NCBI GenBank assembly: GCA_002440745.1
Contig: DJVB01000050.1
Coordinates: 1 to 64,000 of the forward strand
Direction of reading: 5' to 3'
Length of the DNA: 64,000 bases
From: Bacteroidales bacterium UBA6267
GTDB taxonomy: Bacteria > Bacteroidota > Bacteroidia > Bacteroidales > UBA1556
This document shows, piece after piece, positions 25,644 through 33,356 of this stretch (positions within the stretch are counted from its first letter, which is position 1; each line of letters opens with the position of its first letter). A program made the translations under genes and the position numbers. The notes beneath the pieces were generated by a model. It saw nothing but the letters and a program-made list of their open reading frames with translations, was not told the DNA's origin and did not search any database.

Positions 25644-26677
25644 CGCTTCGGACTTAGATTTAATATTGGAATCTGAACTTCAAACCAATCGACAGTTGAA
25701 TTAACAATCACTTGTTTATCAGACAGATGCATATATCGGCTGCGGATATTTTCCAAGCCAAGACCGGTTGAAGGCGCTTGTGAAATCAGATTATTGCGAT
25801 TGTTCCTAACCACCAAATAATCATCCTTCCTGACAATGGAGATTCGCAAGGCCGAATCAGACTGCATCGCATTGTGTTTCAACGCATTCTCCATTAAAAT
25901 TTGCAAGGCCATTGGCACTACAAAACCTTCACCTGTGACTGTAATCTGATAGCTAAATTTCTCACCGAAGCGAAGTTGCAGCAGTTGGAGATAATCTTCC
26001 GTAAAAACCATTTCTCGTCTTAATTCCACCACATCTTCTTCCTGAACATCAAGCACATAGCGGTAAATATTCGACAATCGAATCACAAATTCGTCAGCAC
26101 GCTCCGGGTCTTTATAAATCATACCGCTAAGCACGTTGAGGGAGTTGAATAAAAAATGTGGATTCACCTGATTTTTAAGAGTTTCGAAGCGGTATTTGGC
26201 TAATTCCTGAGTTTGTTTTTGCGATTGCAGATAAAAGGAATTGAGATTTAAGGCGAAATAACGCGATAAGACAATCAAGTAAATCAAAAGTCCCGTTACA
26301 AACTCGATTAACAAGACAATCAGAAAGAAATTGCTCTGGAAAAGTTTGGCTGGATTGACATCCTGAGTGATTTTAAACCAGATGATATTCAACAAAATCA
26401 CATCCATGAGAATATAAGCACTTACCAATAAAACAGCTGAAATATAACGCCTTACAGGATTATCTAACCAGTTTTCGGACCTAAACATTCTCCTGCTAAT
26501 TGCACCACAACCGAGGGCTATGGACAATCCAACCAAAACACCGTAGGCGAGATTGAGCAAAATGGCTTCAATTTGACTGTCGATTCCTGTGAACAAAAAA
26601 GTTATCACAATTCCAACGGTCATTCCGGCCATGATGTTTTTCCGTTCGTTTTTAATAAAATTCAAAATTGCATTCAT
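25640..26677 (-). CDS. LytS/YehU-type sensor histidine kinase
   Basis: 345 residues. Four to five transmembrane helices (about 18-60, 78-102, 116-140), then the His_kinase domain with the phosphoacceptor in NQVNPHFLFNSLN (His174) and a HATPase region with QILMENALKHNA and TGLGLENIRSRY. This is the short PF06580-type kinase with no PAS domain. Partner regulator overlaps by 4 bp downstream. The pair follows a small T9SS protein by 29 bp and may share its promoter. Confidence 0.93.
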   Translation of the reverse strand: MNAILNFIKNERKNIMAGMTVGIVITFLFTGIDSQIEAILLNLAYGVLVGLSIALGCGAISRRMFRSENWLDNPVRRYISAVLLVSAYILMDVILLNIIWFKITQDVNPAKLFQSNFFLIVLLIEFVTGLLIYLIVLSRYFALNLNSFYLQSQKQTQELAKYRFETLKNQVNPHFLFNSLNVLSGMIYKDPERADEFVIRLSNIYRYVLDVQEEDVVELRREMVFTEDYLQLLQLRFGEKFSYQITVTGEGFVVPMALQILMENALKHNAMQSDSALRISIVRKDDYLVVRNNRNNLISQAPSTGLGLENIRSRYMHLSDKQVIVNSTVDWFEVQIPILNLSPKR

Positions 26678-26706
26678 GATTTGAAACTTAAAGTGTAAAA
26701 GTAAAA

Positions 26707-27603
26707 CTATTGTACAATCAATTTTTGGGAAACTTCATAATCGTTTCCAAGGATGCGAACGATATAAAAACCGGCTTGTAAATGCGAAACGTTTATAAGC
26801 TCATTCGACTGATAATGTGGCAATTGCAATACGTTTTTCCCAAAGGAGTCAAAGATAGCAACCTGCACATTGTCTTTAGAATCAACCTCAATTTGCAAGG
26901 CTTCTCTGCAAGGATTAGGAAAAATATTGGCTTTCATTTCGACTGTTGGACGGAAGATGGACGAGGCAAACTCAAATCCCACTTTATCGATATGAAGCTG
27001 AGAGCCAAAGGGCACATTTGCCATTTTAGTTGAAGAAGAGATAAAAACCTGCACCGTGTCAGGCTGCACAGAAGAAGTGAAGGTGATTGGCACCGAAAAC
27101 TGCGCCCAAGAAGCTACGGTATCGTGAATGAGTAGAGCTCCGCCACCAATCTCAACACCTTGATTCATAAAGAGAACCGAGATGATTGCAGTATCTCCGG
27201 AGGCAGGGAAACACTTATAGAAACCTTTAAAGAAATCGGGGCGCGAAGCATAAGCCAATCCGCCTGTGATGTCGCCGGTTTGAGCTATGAAGTCGATATC
27301 TAAGATGCCTGTTGTGAGAATCCCCGGAACTGCGGCGCCGCCCATTACCGACTGGCTTTGCAAAATGACAGCAGAGTTTCCATCATAAGCATAAGTGCTA
27401 TCCTGAAAAACCGTTGTTATAATGCCAACCGGAAAGCCGCCCATGACTATTTCACGGTTGAAACCATCCCAAAACTTGGGTAATGCTCCGGCTTCAGATT
27501 TTTCCCATGACTCGAAAGATTCTGCACCGTTCAGCAGAGGATGGTTTTGGGAATAAATTGAAAATGTGATTATTAAAGCAAGAATTGTTAAAATTGTTTT
27601 CAT
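26707..27603 (-). CDS. Small secreted protein with T9SS type A sorting domain
   Basis: 298 residues. Signal peptide 1-18 (ILTILALIITFSIYSQ). Residues about 25-215 look like one beta-sandwich (jelly-roll), beginning with LNGAESFESWEKS and PKFWDGFNRE, and containing SVPITFTSSVQPDTVQVFISSS near the end: a pattern seen in PCMD-type putative carbohydrate-binding domains, although this call is tentative. Residues 225-298 are a sorting domain with ANIFPNPCRE and a final SQKLIVQ. Predicted T9SS cargo. A TACTTTTG element is upstream; a LytTR two-component system follows 29 bp downstream. Confidence 0.82.
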   Translation of the reverse strand: MKTILTILALIITFSIYSQNHPLLNGAESFESWEKSEAGALPKFWDGFNREIVMGGFPVGIITTVFQDSTYAYDGNSAVILQSQSVMGGAAVPGILTTGILDIDFIAQTGDITGGLAYASRPDFFKGFYKCFPASGDTAIISVLFMNQGVEIGGGALLIHDTVASWAQFSVPITFTSSVQPDTVQVFISSSTKMANVPFGSQLHIDKVGFEFASSIFRPTVEMKANIFPNPCREALQIEVDSKDNVQVAIFDSFGKNVLQLPHYQSNELINVSHLQAGFYIVRILGNDYEVSQKLIVQ

Positions 27604-27634
27604 AAAAAATTGTATTTAAGGATTAATAATGGGG

Positions 27635-27642
27635 CAAAAGTA
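27635..27642 (-). promoter_or_regulatory. -7 element TACTTTTG
   Basis: Minus-strand TACTTTTG matches TAnnTTTG, 31 bp before the ATG at 27603. Confidence 0.55.
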
Positions 27643-27723
27643 GGTTGGCAGCGCATCATTAAAAAATAAAAGCTACTGAACTGTCGAAAAAGGAGGATGA
27701 AGTGTTGGTTGTTTTTTGTTTGT

Positions 27724-27853
27724 CCCTACTTCGCCGAGGCTTCGTAGGGTAAATGTTTTTTGTTTGGGGTTTGGTGTTTTTTGGTCCACCTTCGCCCATC
27801 TCCTTCGCCGAGGCTATGGAGATCAAGGGCTTCGTAGGATAAATGTTTGTTGT
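27724..27853. repeat. Two copies of a CTTCGCCGAGGC ... TTCGTAGG(G/A)TAAATG repeat
   Basis: The first copy (27724-27765) is compact and can form a CCCTAC/GTAGGG hairpin (27724-27749). In the second, the two halves are separated by an insert: CTTCGCCGAGGC at 27803-27814 and GGGCTTCGTAGGATAAATGTTTGTTGT at about 27827-27853. Noncoding; no open frame of note. Confidence 0.75.
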
Positions 27854-27877
27854 CAATTCTGAACTCAATTAACTACT

Positions 27878-27975
27878 GACCTCTGCGCCATGCGCCATGC
27901 GCCATGCTCCATGCTCCTTGCTCCATGCACCATGCTCCATGCTCCTTGCGCCATGCCCTCTGTCCTCTGACTTCT
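27878..27975. repeat. 7-bp tandem repeat array, 14 units
   Basis: Ten consecutive units follow GC(G/T/A)CC(A/T)T from 27885 to 27954, flanked by related units GACCTCT (27878) and GCCCTCT, GTCCTCT, GACTTCT (27955-27975). The phase is kept exactly for 98 bp. Unit bases 1, 5 and 7 barely change, positions 2, 3 and 6 vary. It sits in the noncoding gap before pta. Confidence 0.9.
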
Positions 27976-28133
27976 TTAGTTGTTTCCTGAAAGTTATTGG
28001 GATTTTAATATAATTGATGTAAATAAATCTTCCAACTCCTTCTTGCAAAAAATCAGTTCGAATCTGTATATTTTTTTTGGATTAATTGGGCGAAAAAGAA
28101 TTTTAAGTTAACCTCAATCACCCAAATAAAATT
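27976..28133. other. AT-rich leader region upstream of pta
   Basis: No open frame or strong hairpin; a run of eight T at about 28070. It precedes the pta promoter element. Confidence 0.5.
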
Positions 28134-28141
28134 TACATTTG
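28134..28141 (+). promoter_or_regulatory. -7 element TACATTTG of pta
   Basis: Matches TAnnTTTG, 46 bp before the ATG at 28188. No clear TTG at the expected upstream spacing. Confidence 0.5.
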
Positions 28142-28187
28142 CCGGTGAATTTTTTATTGTGAATTTATTAACTATAGCATTTCAAAC

Positions 28188-29183
28188 ATGGACTTAATTG
28201 CAAAAATCAAGCAGAGCGCCAGAGAGTTAAACAAACGTATTGTACTCCCTGAAGGCGAATCGGAACGTACGTTGCGTGCAGCCGACCAAATTATTAGCGA
28301 AAGTTTGGCCGAAGTTTTAATCGTTGGTAACGAGGAAAAAATACACCAAATGATAACTGAACTTCAATTGCGGAATATGGATTCAGCCGAAATCATCGAC
28401 CCACAGAATAATAAATACCGCGCTGAGATGATCGACCTGCTCTTGGAAATTAGAAAAGATAAAGGTCTAACCTATAATGAAGCATTCGTGCTTGCCTCCC
28501 AACCTCTATACATTGGCCCACTTTTGATCAAATTGGGTTATGCTGATGGTGAAGTGAGTGGAGCAGAAAACTCCACCGGAGATGTGCTTCGTCCCGCTTT
28601 TCAGATAGTAAAAACAGCTCCCGGCTCGTCAGTGGTCAGCGGTGCTTTTCTTATGGTACTGAAAGACAGTCGCTATGGAGACGATGGCCTGATTGTTTTT
28701 GCCGATTGTGCCGTCAATCCCGACCCAACAGCCCAACAATTAGCCGAGATAGCCATTTCATCGGCCAGCACAGCCATAAATATTGCAGGCCTTGAGCCAC
28801 GTGTGGCTATGTTGAGCTTCAGCACCAAAGGCAGTGCTTCCCATCCCTTAGTGGATAAAGTTGTAGAAGCCACCAAAATTGTTAAAGAAACTCATCCCGA
28901 AATTCTCATTGATGGAGAAATGCAGGCCGATGCAGCAATCATAGAAGCTATAGGACAGAAAAAAGCTCCCGGAAGCAAAATCGCGGGACGCGCTAATGTG
29001 TTGGTTTTCCCCGACTTAAACTCCGGAAATATTGGCTATAAATTAGTTCAGCGTATGGCCGATGCCGAGGCTATCGGGCCTGTTTTGCAAGGCATGGCAG
29101 CACCAATCAACGACCTTTCGCGCGGTTGCAGTGTTGATGATATTGTAAATTTGGTAGCAATAACCGCTAATCAATCCAAATAA
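28188..29183 (+). CDS. pta: Phosphate acetyltransferase
   Basis: 331 residues, the short class I Pta without the N-terminal regulatory domain. Signature segments are RIVLPEGESERTLRAA (17-32), APGSSVVSGAFLMV, VFADCAVNPDPTAQQLAEIA and the C-terminal PVLQGMAAPINDLSRGC, which carries the Ser/Arg that bind CoA and acetyl phosphate. Family knowledge: acetyl-CoA plus phosphate to acetyl phosphate and CoA. First gene of a three-gene unit with a hydroxyacyl-CoA dehydrogenase and ackA, so acetyl phosphate is used to make ATP and acetate. Phosphate butyryltransferase is the alternative; the C-terminal motif favours Pta. Confidence 0.93.
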   Translation: MDLIAKIKQSARELNKRIVLPEGESERTLRAADQIISESLAEVLIVGNEEKIHQMITELQLRNMDSAEIIDPQNNKYRAEMIDLLLEIRKDKGLTYNEAFVLASQPLYIGPLLIKLGYADGEVSGAENSTGDVLRPAFQIVKTAPGSSVVSGAFLMVLKDSRYGDDGLIVFADCAVNPDPTAQQLAEIAISSASTAINIAGLEPRVAMLSFSTKGSASHPLVDKVVEATKIVKETHPEILIDGEMQADAAIIEAIGQKKAPGSKIAGRANVLVFPDLNSGNIGYKLVQRMADAEAIGPVLQGMAAPINDLSRGCSVDDIVNLVAITANQSK

Positions 29184-29207
29184 ATTATTTTCTAAAAACC
29201 TAAAATA

Positions 29208-30179
29208 ATGATAGAAGAAAAATTAGACGACTATGCACTGGGAAAATCCTCGGGGCAAAAAATCAAAAAGATTAAAGCCGGAATCGTTGGCTGCGGAAGC
29301 ATGGGGCAAGAAATTGCCATCCTAATTGCAAAAGCCGGATTAGAAGTTTCCTTTGTCGAAATTTCAGAAGAGAAAATTCAGGAATCTCTTACATCCATCG
29401 AAAAAACTATCGACAATATTATCGAACGTTGGGGAATGACTTCCGGCGATAAAAGGTCGATTATGTCGCGGATAAGCGGAAGTACAAACTATGATATCCT
29501 CAGCGATTGTTCGATTGCAATTGAAGCCATCAACACCAAAAAATGGGTTCCAAATCAACCGGTTCGTAAAGAAGTTTTTAAAAATATTGAGCAAGTAGTT
29601 TCCAACGACTGCATTATCGCATCCAATGCCAGCACGGTAGTTATCAGCGACTTGAGTGTAGTTCTCGACAATCCATCACGAGCCATTGGCGTACATTTCA
29701 TCGCTCCAACTCTAAAAACCGAAATTATCGAAATCAACCGTTGCCGGAATACTTCTAAGGCAACCGTTGAGTTCACTAAAAAATTCGCAGCAACTATTGG
29801 AAAAGATGTTGTTGAAATTATGGGTTCTCCGGGAAATATCAGCACACGGATTATTGTGGCTATGATTAACGAAGCCTGCACCTTATTAATGGAAGGCGTG
29901 GCTGAAGTTGCTGACATCGACACCACCATGATGCAAGGTTATGGACTGCAGTTTGGTCCTTTTGCTTTGGCCGACAGAATTGGCCTCGACAAGCTAACTA
30001 AATGGATGGAAGGACTTTACAACGAGTATGGCGATGTAAAATACAAAACCAGTCCTTTGATTCGCCGTATGGTGCGTGCCGGAATGCTTGGTCAGAAAGT
30101 AGGCGAAGGTTTTTATATGTATAAGCCCGATGGCACTCGTTATAGCAAATCCGGTCCGGTTAGAACTCTCGGACATTAA
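29208..30179 (+). CDS. 3-hydroxyacyl-CoA dehydrogenase family protein, atypical active site
   Basis: 323 residues. N-terminal NAD-binding fold with GCGSMG (28-33) and the acidic residue binding NAD ribose at VEISEE. Catalytic-pair candidates His163 (GVHFIAP) and Glu175 (EIIEI) are present, as is Ser142 (SNAST). Two otherwise conserved Asn residues are not: the usual HFFNP reads HFIAP and the usual PGF(V/I)xNR reads PGNISTR (207-214). The C-terminal QFGPFALADRIGLDKL is normal. Encoded 24 bp after pta and 33 bp before ackA, so it is very probably cotranscribed with both. It may act on a nonstandard 3-hydroxyacyl substrate; that is inference. Confidence 0.85.
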   Translation: MIEEKLDDYALGKSSGQKIKKIKAGIVGCGSMGQEIAILIAKAGLEVSFVEISEEKIQESLTSIEKTIDNIIERWGMTSGDKRSIMSRISGSTNYDILSDCSIAIEAINTKKWVPNQPVRKEVFKNIEQVVSNDCIIASNASTVVISDLSVVLDNPSRAIGVHFIAPTLKTEIIEINRCRNTSKATVEFTKKFAATIGKDVVEIMGSPGNISTRIIVAMINEACTLLMEGVAEVADIDTTMMQGYGLQFGPFALADRIGLDKLTKWMEGLYNEYGDVKYKTSPLIRRMVRAGMLGQKVGEGFYMYKPDGTRYSKSGPVRTLGH

Positions 30180-30212
30180 TCCAACATTTTTTGAATTTAA
30201 AACTATAGACAA

Positions 30213-31418
30213 ATGAAAATATTAATTCTCAATTGCGGCAGTTCTTCCATAAAATATCAGCTTTTCGATATGGAAAATAACGAACAACTGTTAGCAAAAG
30301 GTATTGTAGAAAAAATCGGACTTCTTGGAAGTTTCATCAAAAACACCCGCAACGATGGCGATGAGGTGAAACTCGTTGGCGACATCTTCGACCATCAGCA
30401 AGGCATTGAATATGTTTTGGGATTATTGACCTCCAAAACCCATGGAAGCATCGAAAGCATGGACGAATTGAAAGCAGTTGGTCATCGTGTGGTACACGGT
30501 GGTGAAGCATTCAACGGCAGTGTATTTATTTCGGATGAAGTGATCAAAACCATGGAAGAATGCGTTGACCTTGCCCCACTGCACAATCCACCGAATTTGA
30601 AAGGTATTTATGCCATCAAAGAATTGCTGCCCAAAGTGCCACAGGCCGGTGTTTTCGACACAGCTTTCCACCAAACTATGGATCCTCAGGCTTATATGTA
30701 CGCAATCCCTTATTCGCTTTACAAAAAATATGGCATTCGTAAATATGGCTTCCACGGAACAAGTCACCGCTATGTTTCGGCAAGAGCTGCCGAAATCTTA
30801 AACAAAGACATTAAAGACCTGAGAATCATCACTTGCCATCTTGGCAACGGGGCCTCTATTGCAGCTATCAAAAATGGCAAGTCCATCGATACCACCATGG
30901 GACTTACCCCTGTTGAAGGTTTGATGATGGGCACTCGGTCGGGCGACTTCGACATAGGAGCTCTCACGTATATTATGCAAAAGGAAGAGATCGACCTTAA
31001 CGCAACCAACACATTAATTAATAAGCAAAGTGGGGTTTTGGGCGTTTCGGGAGTGAGTTCAGATATGCGTGAAGTGGAAGAAGCAGCAGCTAATGGCAAC
31101 GAAAGAGCCAAACTTTCTTTGGAAATGTACAACTATCGCGTAGTCAAATATATAGGAGCTTATACGGCTGCTATGGGCGGTCTTGATGTATTGGTTTTCA
31201 CGGGAGGAATTGGCGAGAATGCCGACAAAATGCGATTAGAAATTCTGAATAATTTTGGATATCTCAATCTCCTTCCCGATGCCGAAATCAATAAAGGTCT
31301 TCGCGCAAAAGAAGCCATTATCACCAAACCCGAATCTTCGGTAATTGCTATGGTTGTGCCAACAAATGAAGAATTGGTCATTGCCCGCGATGCCTACCAA
31401 ATTGTGAACAATCTCTAA
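30213..31418 (+). CDS. ackA: Acetate kinase
   Basis: 401 residues, normal length. Sequence includes the N-terminal ILNCGSSSIKYQLF phosphate motif, AVGHRVVHGGEAF, the catalytic Asp in GVFDTAFHQTM, GFHGTSHRYVS with the active-site His, CHLGNGASIAAI, TRSGDFDIGAL and the C-terminal PTNEELVIARD with the metal-binding Glu. Family knowledge: acetyl phosphate plus ADP to acetate plus ATP. It closes the pta-dehydrogenase-ackA unit and is followed by a bidirectional terminator. Confidence 0.97.
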   Translation: MKILILNCGSSSIKYQLFDMENNEQLLAKGIVEKIGLLGSFIKNTRNDGDEVKLVGDIFDHQQGIEYVLGLLTSKTHGSIESMDELKAVGHRVVHGGEAFNGSVFISDEVIKTMEECVDLAPLHNPPNLKGIYAIKELLPKVPQAGVFDTAFHQTMDPQAYMYAIPYSLYKKYGIRKYGFHGTSHRYVSARAAEILNKDIKDLRIITCHLGNGASIAAIKNGKSIDTTMGLTPVEGLMMGTRSGDFDIGALTYIMQKEEIDLNATNTLINKQSGVLGVSGVSSDMREVEEAAANGNERAKLSLEMYNYRVVKYIGAYTAAMGGLDVLVFTGGIGENADKMRLEILNNFGYLNLLPDAEINKGLRAKEAIITKPESSVIAMVVPTNEELVIARDAYQIVNNL

Positions 31419-31440
31419 GCACAAATAACCCGATTTTAGA

Positions 31441-31475
31441 AAAAACCCGCTCAGTTTTATACGAAGCGGGTTTTT
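31441..31475. terminator. Bidirectional terminator between ackA and the ammonia-lyase gene
   Basis: Perfect 11-bp stem (31441-31451 with 31465-31475), 13-nt loop, with T5 at the right edge and A5 at the left edge, between convergent genes. Confidence 0.9.
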
Positions 31476-31494
31476 GATATAACAAAAAACAAGG

Positions 31495-33015
31495 CTATAA
31501 TTCCCCAACAACTTTTTCCACTTCATGCAGTACTTCGCACGATTTCACCAAATCTTTCATGGTGTTGTGGTCGTTGTAGAGCGGACGGTCGATTTCCAAA
31601 AATTCCACATGACGGCGTACAACCTCGTGAGCTTTTGTCACTCCGGCGCCAAAACTATAGTCTCTAAAGTCAAGAGCTTGAGCGGCGGCCATCATTTCGA
31701 TTCCAAGAATTCCATAAGCATTGTCGAGTATCTGGAAGTTTTTAATAGCGGTATTCATTCCCATCGAAACAAAATCCTCTTGGTCGGCAGCAGCAGGAAT
31801 AGATTGCACTGAGGCGGGAGCCGAAAGAATTCGTTGCTCAACAATCATCATATCAGCTGTATATTGACTCAACATCAAACCGGAGAACATACCGGCACCT
31901 TTTGTAAGGAAAGGAGGTAAGCCCACACTCAAAGCAGGATTATTCAAGCGATTCATACGGCGTTCGGACATCACACTAACCATTGTGATTGCTGCACCGG
32001 CCATGTCCATAGGCAAAGAAACCGGAGTTCCTTGGAAATTGGCACCCGAAAGTTGAATGTTTTCATCGGGGAAGAAAATGGGATTATCTCCTACTCCATT
32101 CAGTTCGATTTCGACCTGAGAGCGACCATAATCAAGAGCATCTTTGGCAGCACCGATTACCTGTGGCGTAGAACGCATCGAATAAGCATCCTGCACCTTA
32201 TGCTTCACTTTGCCTTCTTTCAAGTCGCCACCCCTGACCAATTTATTAATATTTTCTGCGGACCGAATAGCACCTTTAAAACCACGCACTTCGTGAAGTT
32301 TAGCGGTATAAGGCCCCATATTGGCTTTCAAGGCCTCAAGGCTCATAGCTGCAGCTATTTCGGCTTGTTTTATCCAATTATAAGCATCATGCAAAAAGAT
32401 AGCACTCATGGCCGTAAGCACGTTTGAACCATTTATGGTTCCCAAACCATCACGAGCTTGCAAACCCGGAATTTCAATACCGGCGCGGTTCATGGCCTCT
32501 TTTCCCTCAAGTAATTCACCTTGATAAAATGCTTTACCTTCACCCATCATTAGCAATGCAATCTGCGACATAGGAGCCAAATCGCCACTTGCTCCAACAG
32601 ACCCTTTTTGACAAACAAAAGGAGTAACACCTTTATTGAGCATTTCGACTAAGGTCAAAGTAATTTCCGGGCGGATGCCGGAATTTCCGTGGGCATGAAC
32701 GTTGATGCGGCCAAGCATAGCACCACGAACATACTCAAGATTCATAGCTTCACCAATGCCGGCTGCATGATTATAAATCAGATATTTCTGAAAATCTTTC
32801 ACTTGATCGTCATTGAGCACAACCTCAGAAAATTCACCGATTCCGGTATTTACGCCGTACATAATTTCGTGAGCATCAATCTTTCTCTCCAACATAGCCC
32901 GACATTTTTTGATACGTTCCAAAGCTTCGGGAGCAAGTTCTACTTTTTCGTTATGGCGGGCTACTTTCACTACATCATTGATAGTGAGGCCGGCACCGGT
33001 AATTATATAAGTCAT
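31495..33015 (-). CDS. hutH: Histidine ammonia-lyase-type MIO enzyme
   Basis: 506 residues, the usual HAL/PAL length. The autocatalytic MIO cofactor triad Ala142-Ser143-Gly144 is in GSVGASGDLAPMS. Other lyase features: MYGVNTGIG (Tyr53), YNHAAGIGE (His83, the histidine typical of histidine ammonia-lyases), DAYSMRSTPQVIG, and AADQEDFVSMG. The Glu of QED is HAL-like (PAL/TAL have NQDV-type residues), but the His that usually follows is Phe here, and GTINGSNVLTA replaces the common L(L/I)NGTQ. Family knowledge: elimination of ammonia from histidine to urocanate. No hutU or hutI is next to it, so another aromatic amino acid or an aminomutase reaction is possible. Confidence 0.85.
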   Translation of the reverse strand: MTYIITGAGLTINDVVKVARHNEKVELAPEALERIKKCRAMLERKIDAHEIMYGVNTGIGEFSEVVLNDDQVKDFQKYLIYNHAAGIGEAMNLEYVRGAMLGRINVHAHGNSGIRPEITLTLVEMLNKGVTPFVCQKGSVGASGDLAPMSQIALLMMGEGKAFYQGELLEGKEAMNRAGIEIPGLQARDGLGTINGSNVLTAMSAIFLHDAYNWIKQAEIAAAMSLEALKANMGPYTAKLHEVRGFKGAIRSAENINKLVRGGDLKEGKVKHKVQDAYSMRSTPQVIGAAKDALDYGRSQVEIELNGVGDNPIFFPDENIQLSGANFQGTPVSLPMDMAGAAITMVSVMSERRMNRLNNPALSVGLPPFLTKGAGMFSGLMLSQYTADMMIVEQRILSAPASVQSIPAAADQEDFVSMGMNTAIKNFQILDNAYGILGIEMMAAAQALDFRDYSFGAGVTKAHEVVRRHVEFLEIDRPLYNDHNTMKDLVKSCEVLHEVEKVVGEL

Positions 33016-33356
33016 AGTTCAATTATTTAATTGTTAGAAAATAAACAAAACAATTTTAACCCAAATTGTTCAATTTTGGTCGGCCAAATTATCCTTTTTT
33101 CTGTTATAAACATATCCTCAAATGCGCTTTTTTTACAAGCAGTCTTAAGTAAAATATCAATTTATAAAGTTGATTATCTGTATCTTAAAACTTAATACAT
33201 TATAAATAAAACCGTGTAACAAACAGTGTAATAAATCGTTGCGTTCTGACACCAAAAAGAGATTATTTTTACCGCTTCAAACGACAAACTTATTTCAAAC
33301 CGAAACTATCGGTTTAACAAACATGGAGTACAAATCAATTAACAAATACAGATTTC
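33016..33356. other. Divergent intergenic region between ammonia-lyase and carboxylase genes
   Basis: 341 bp of AT-rich sequence with no open frame. It contains an 8-bp inverted repeat (listed separately) close to the lyase start; I see no full TAnnTTTG element for either side. Confidence 0.6.
33049..33070. promoter_or_regulatory. Candidate operator: AACAATTT-6-AAATTGTT
   Basis: Perfect 8-bp inverted repeat with a 6-nt centre, 34 bp upstream of the lyase ATG; the length and symmetry suit a dimeric regulator, but AT-rich palindromes also arise by chance. Confidence 0.35.

Noticed and set aside
27659..27868. 69-codon minus-strand open frame
   Set aside because: It is made of the two copies of the CTTCGCCGAGGC repeat (NIYPTKP repeated); repetitive noncoding DNA explains it.
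27878..27975. CRISPR array
   Set aside because: Units are 7 bp with no 25-40 bp repeats or spacers and no cas genes are nearby.
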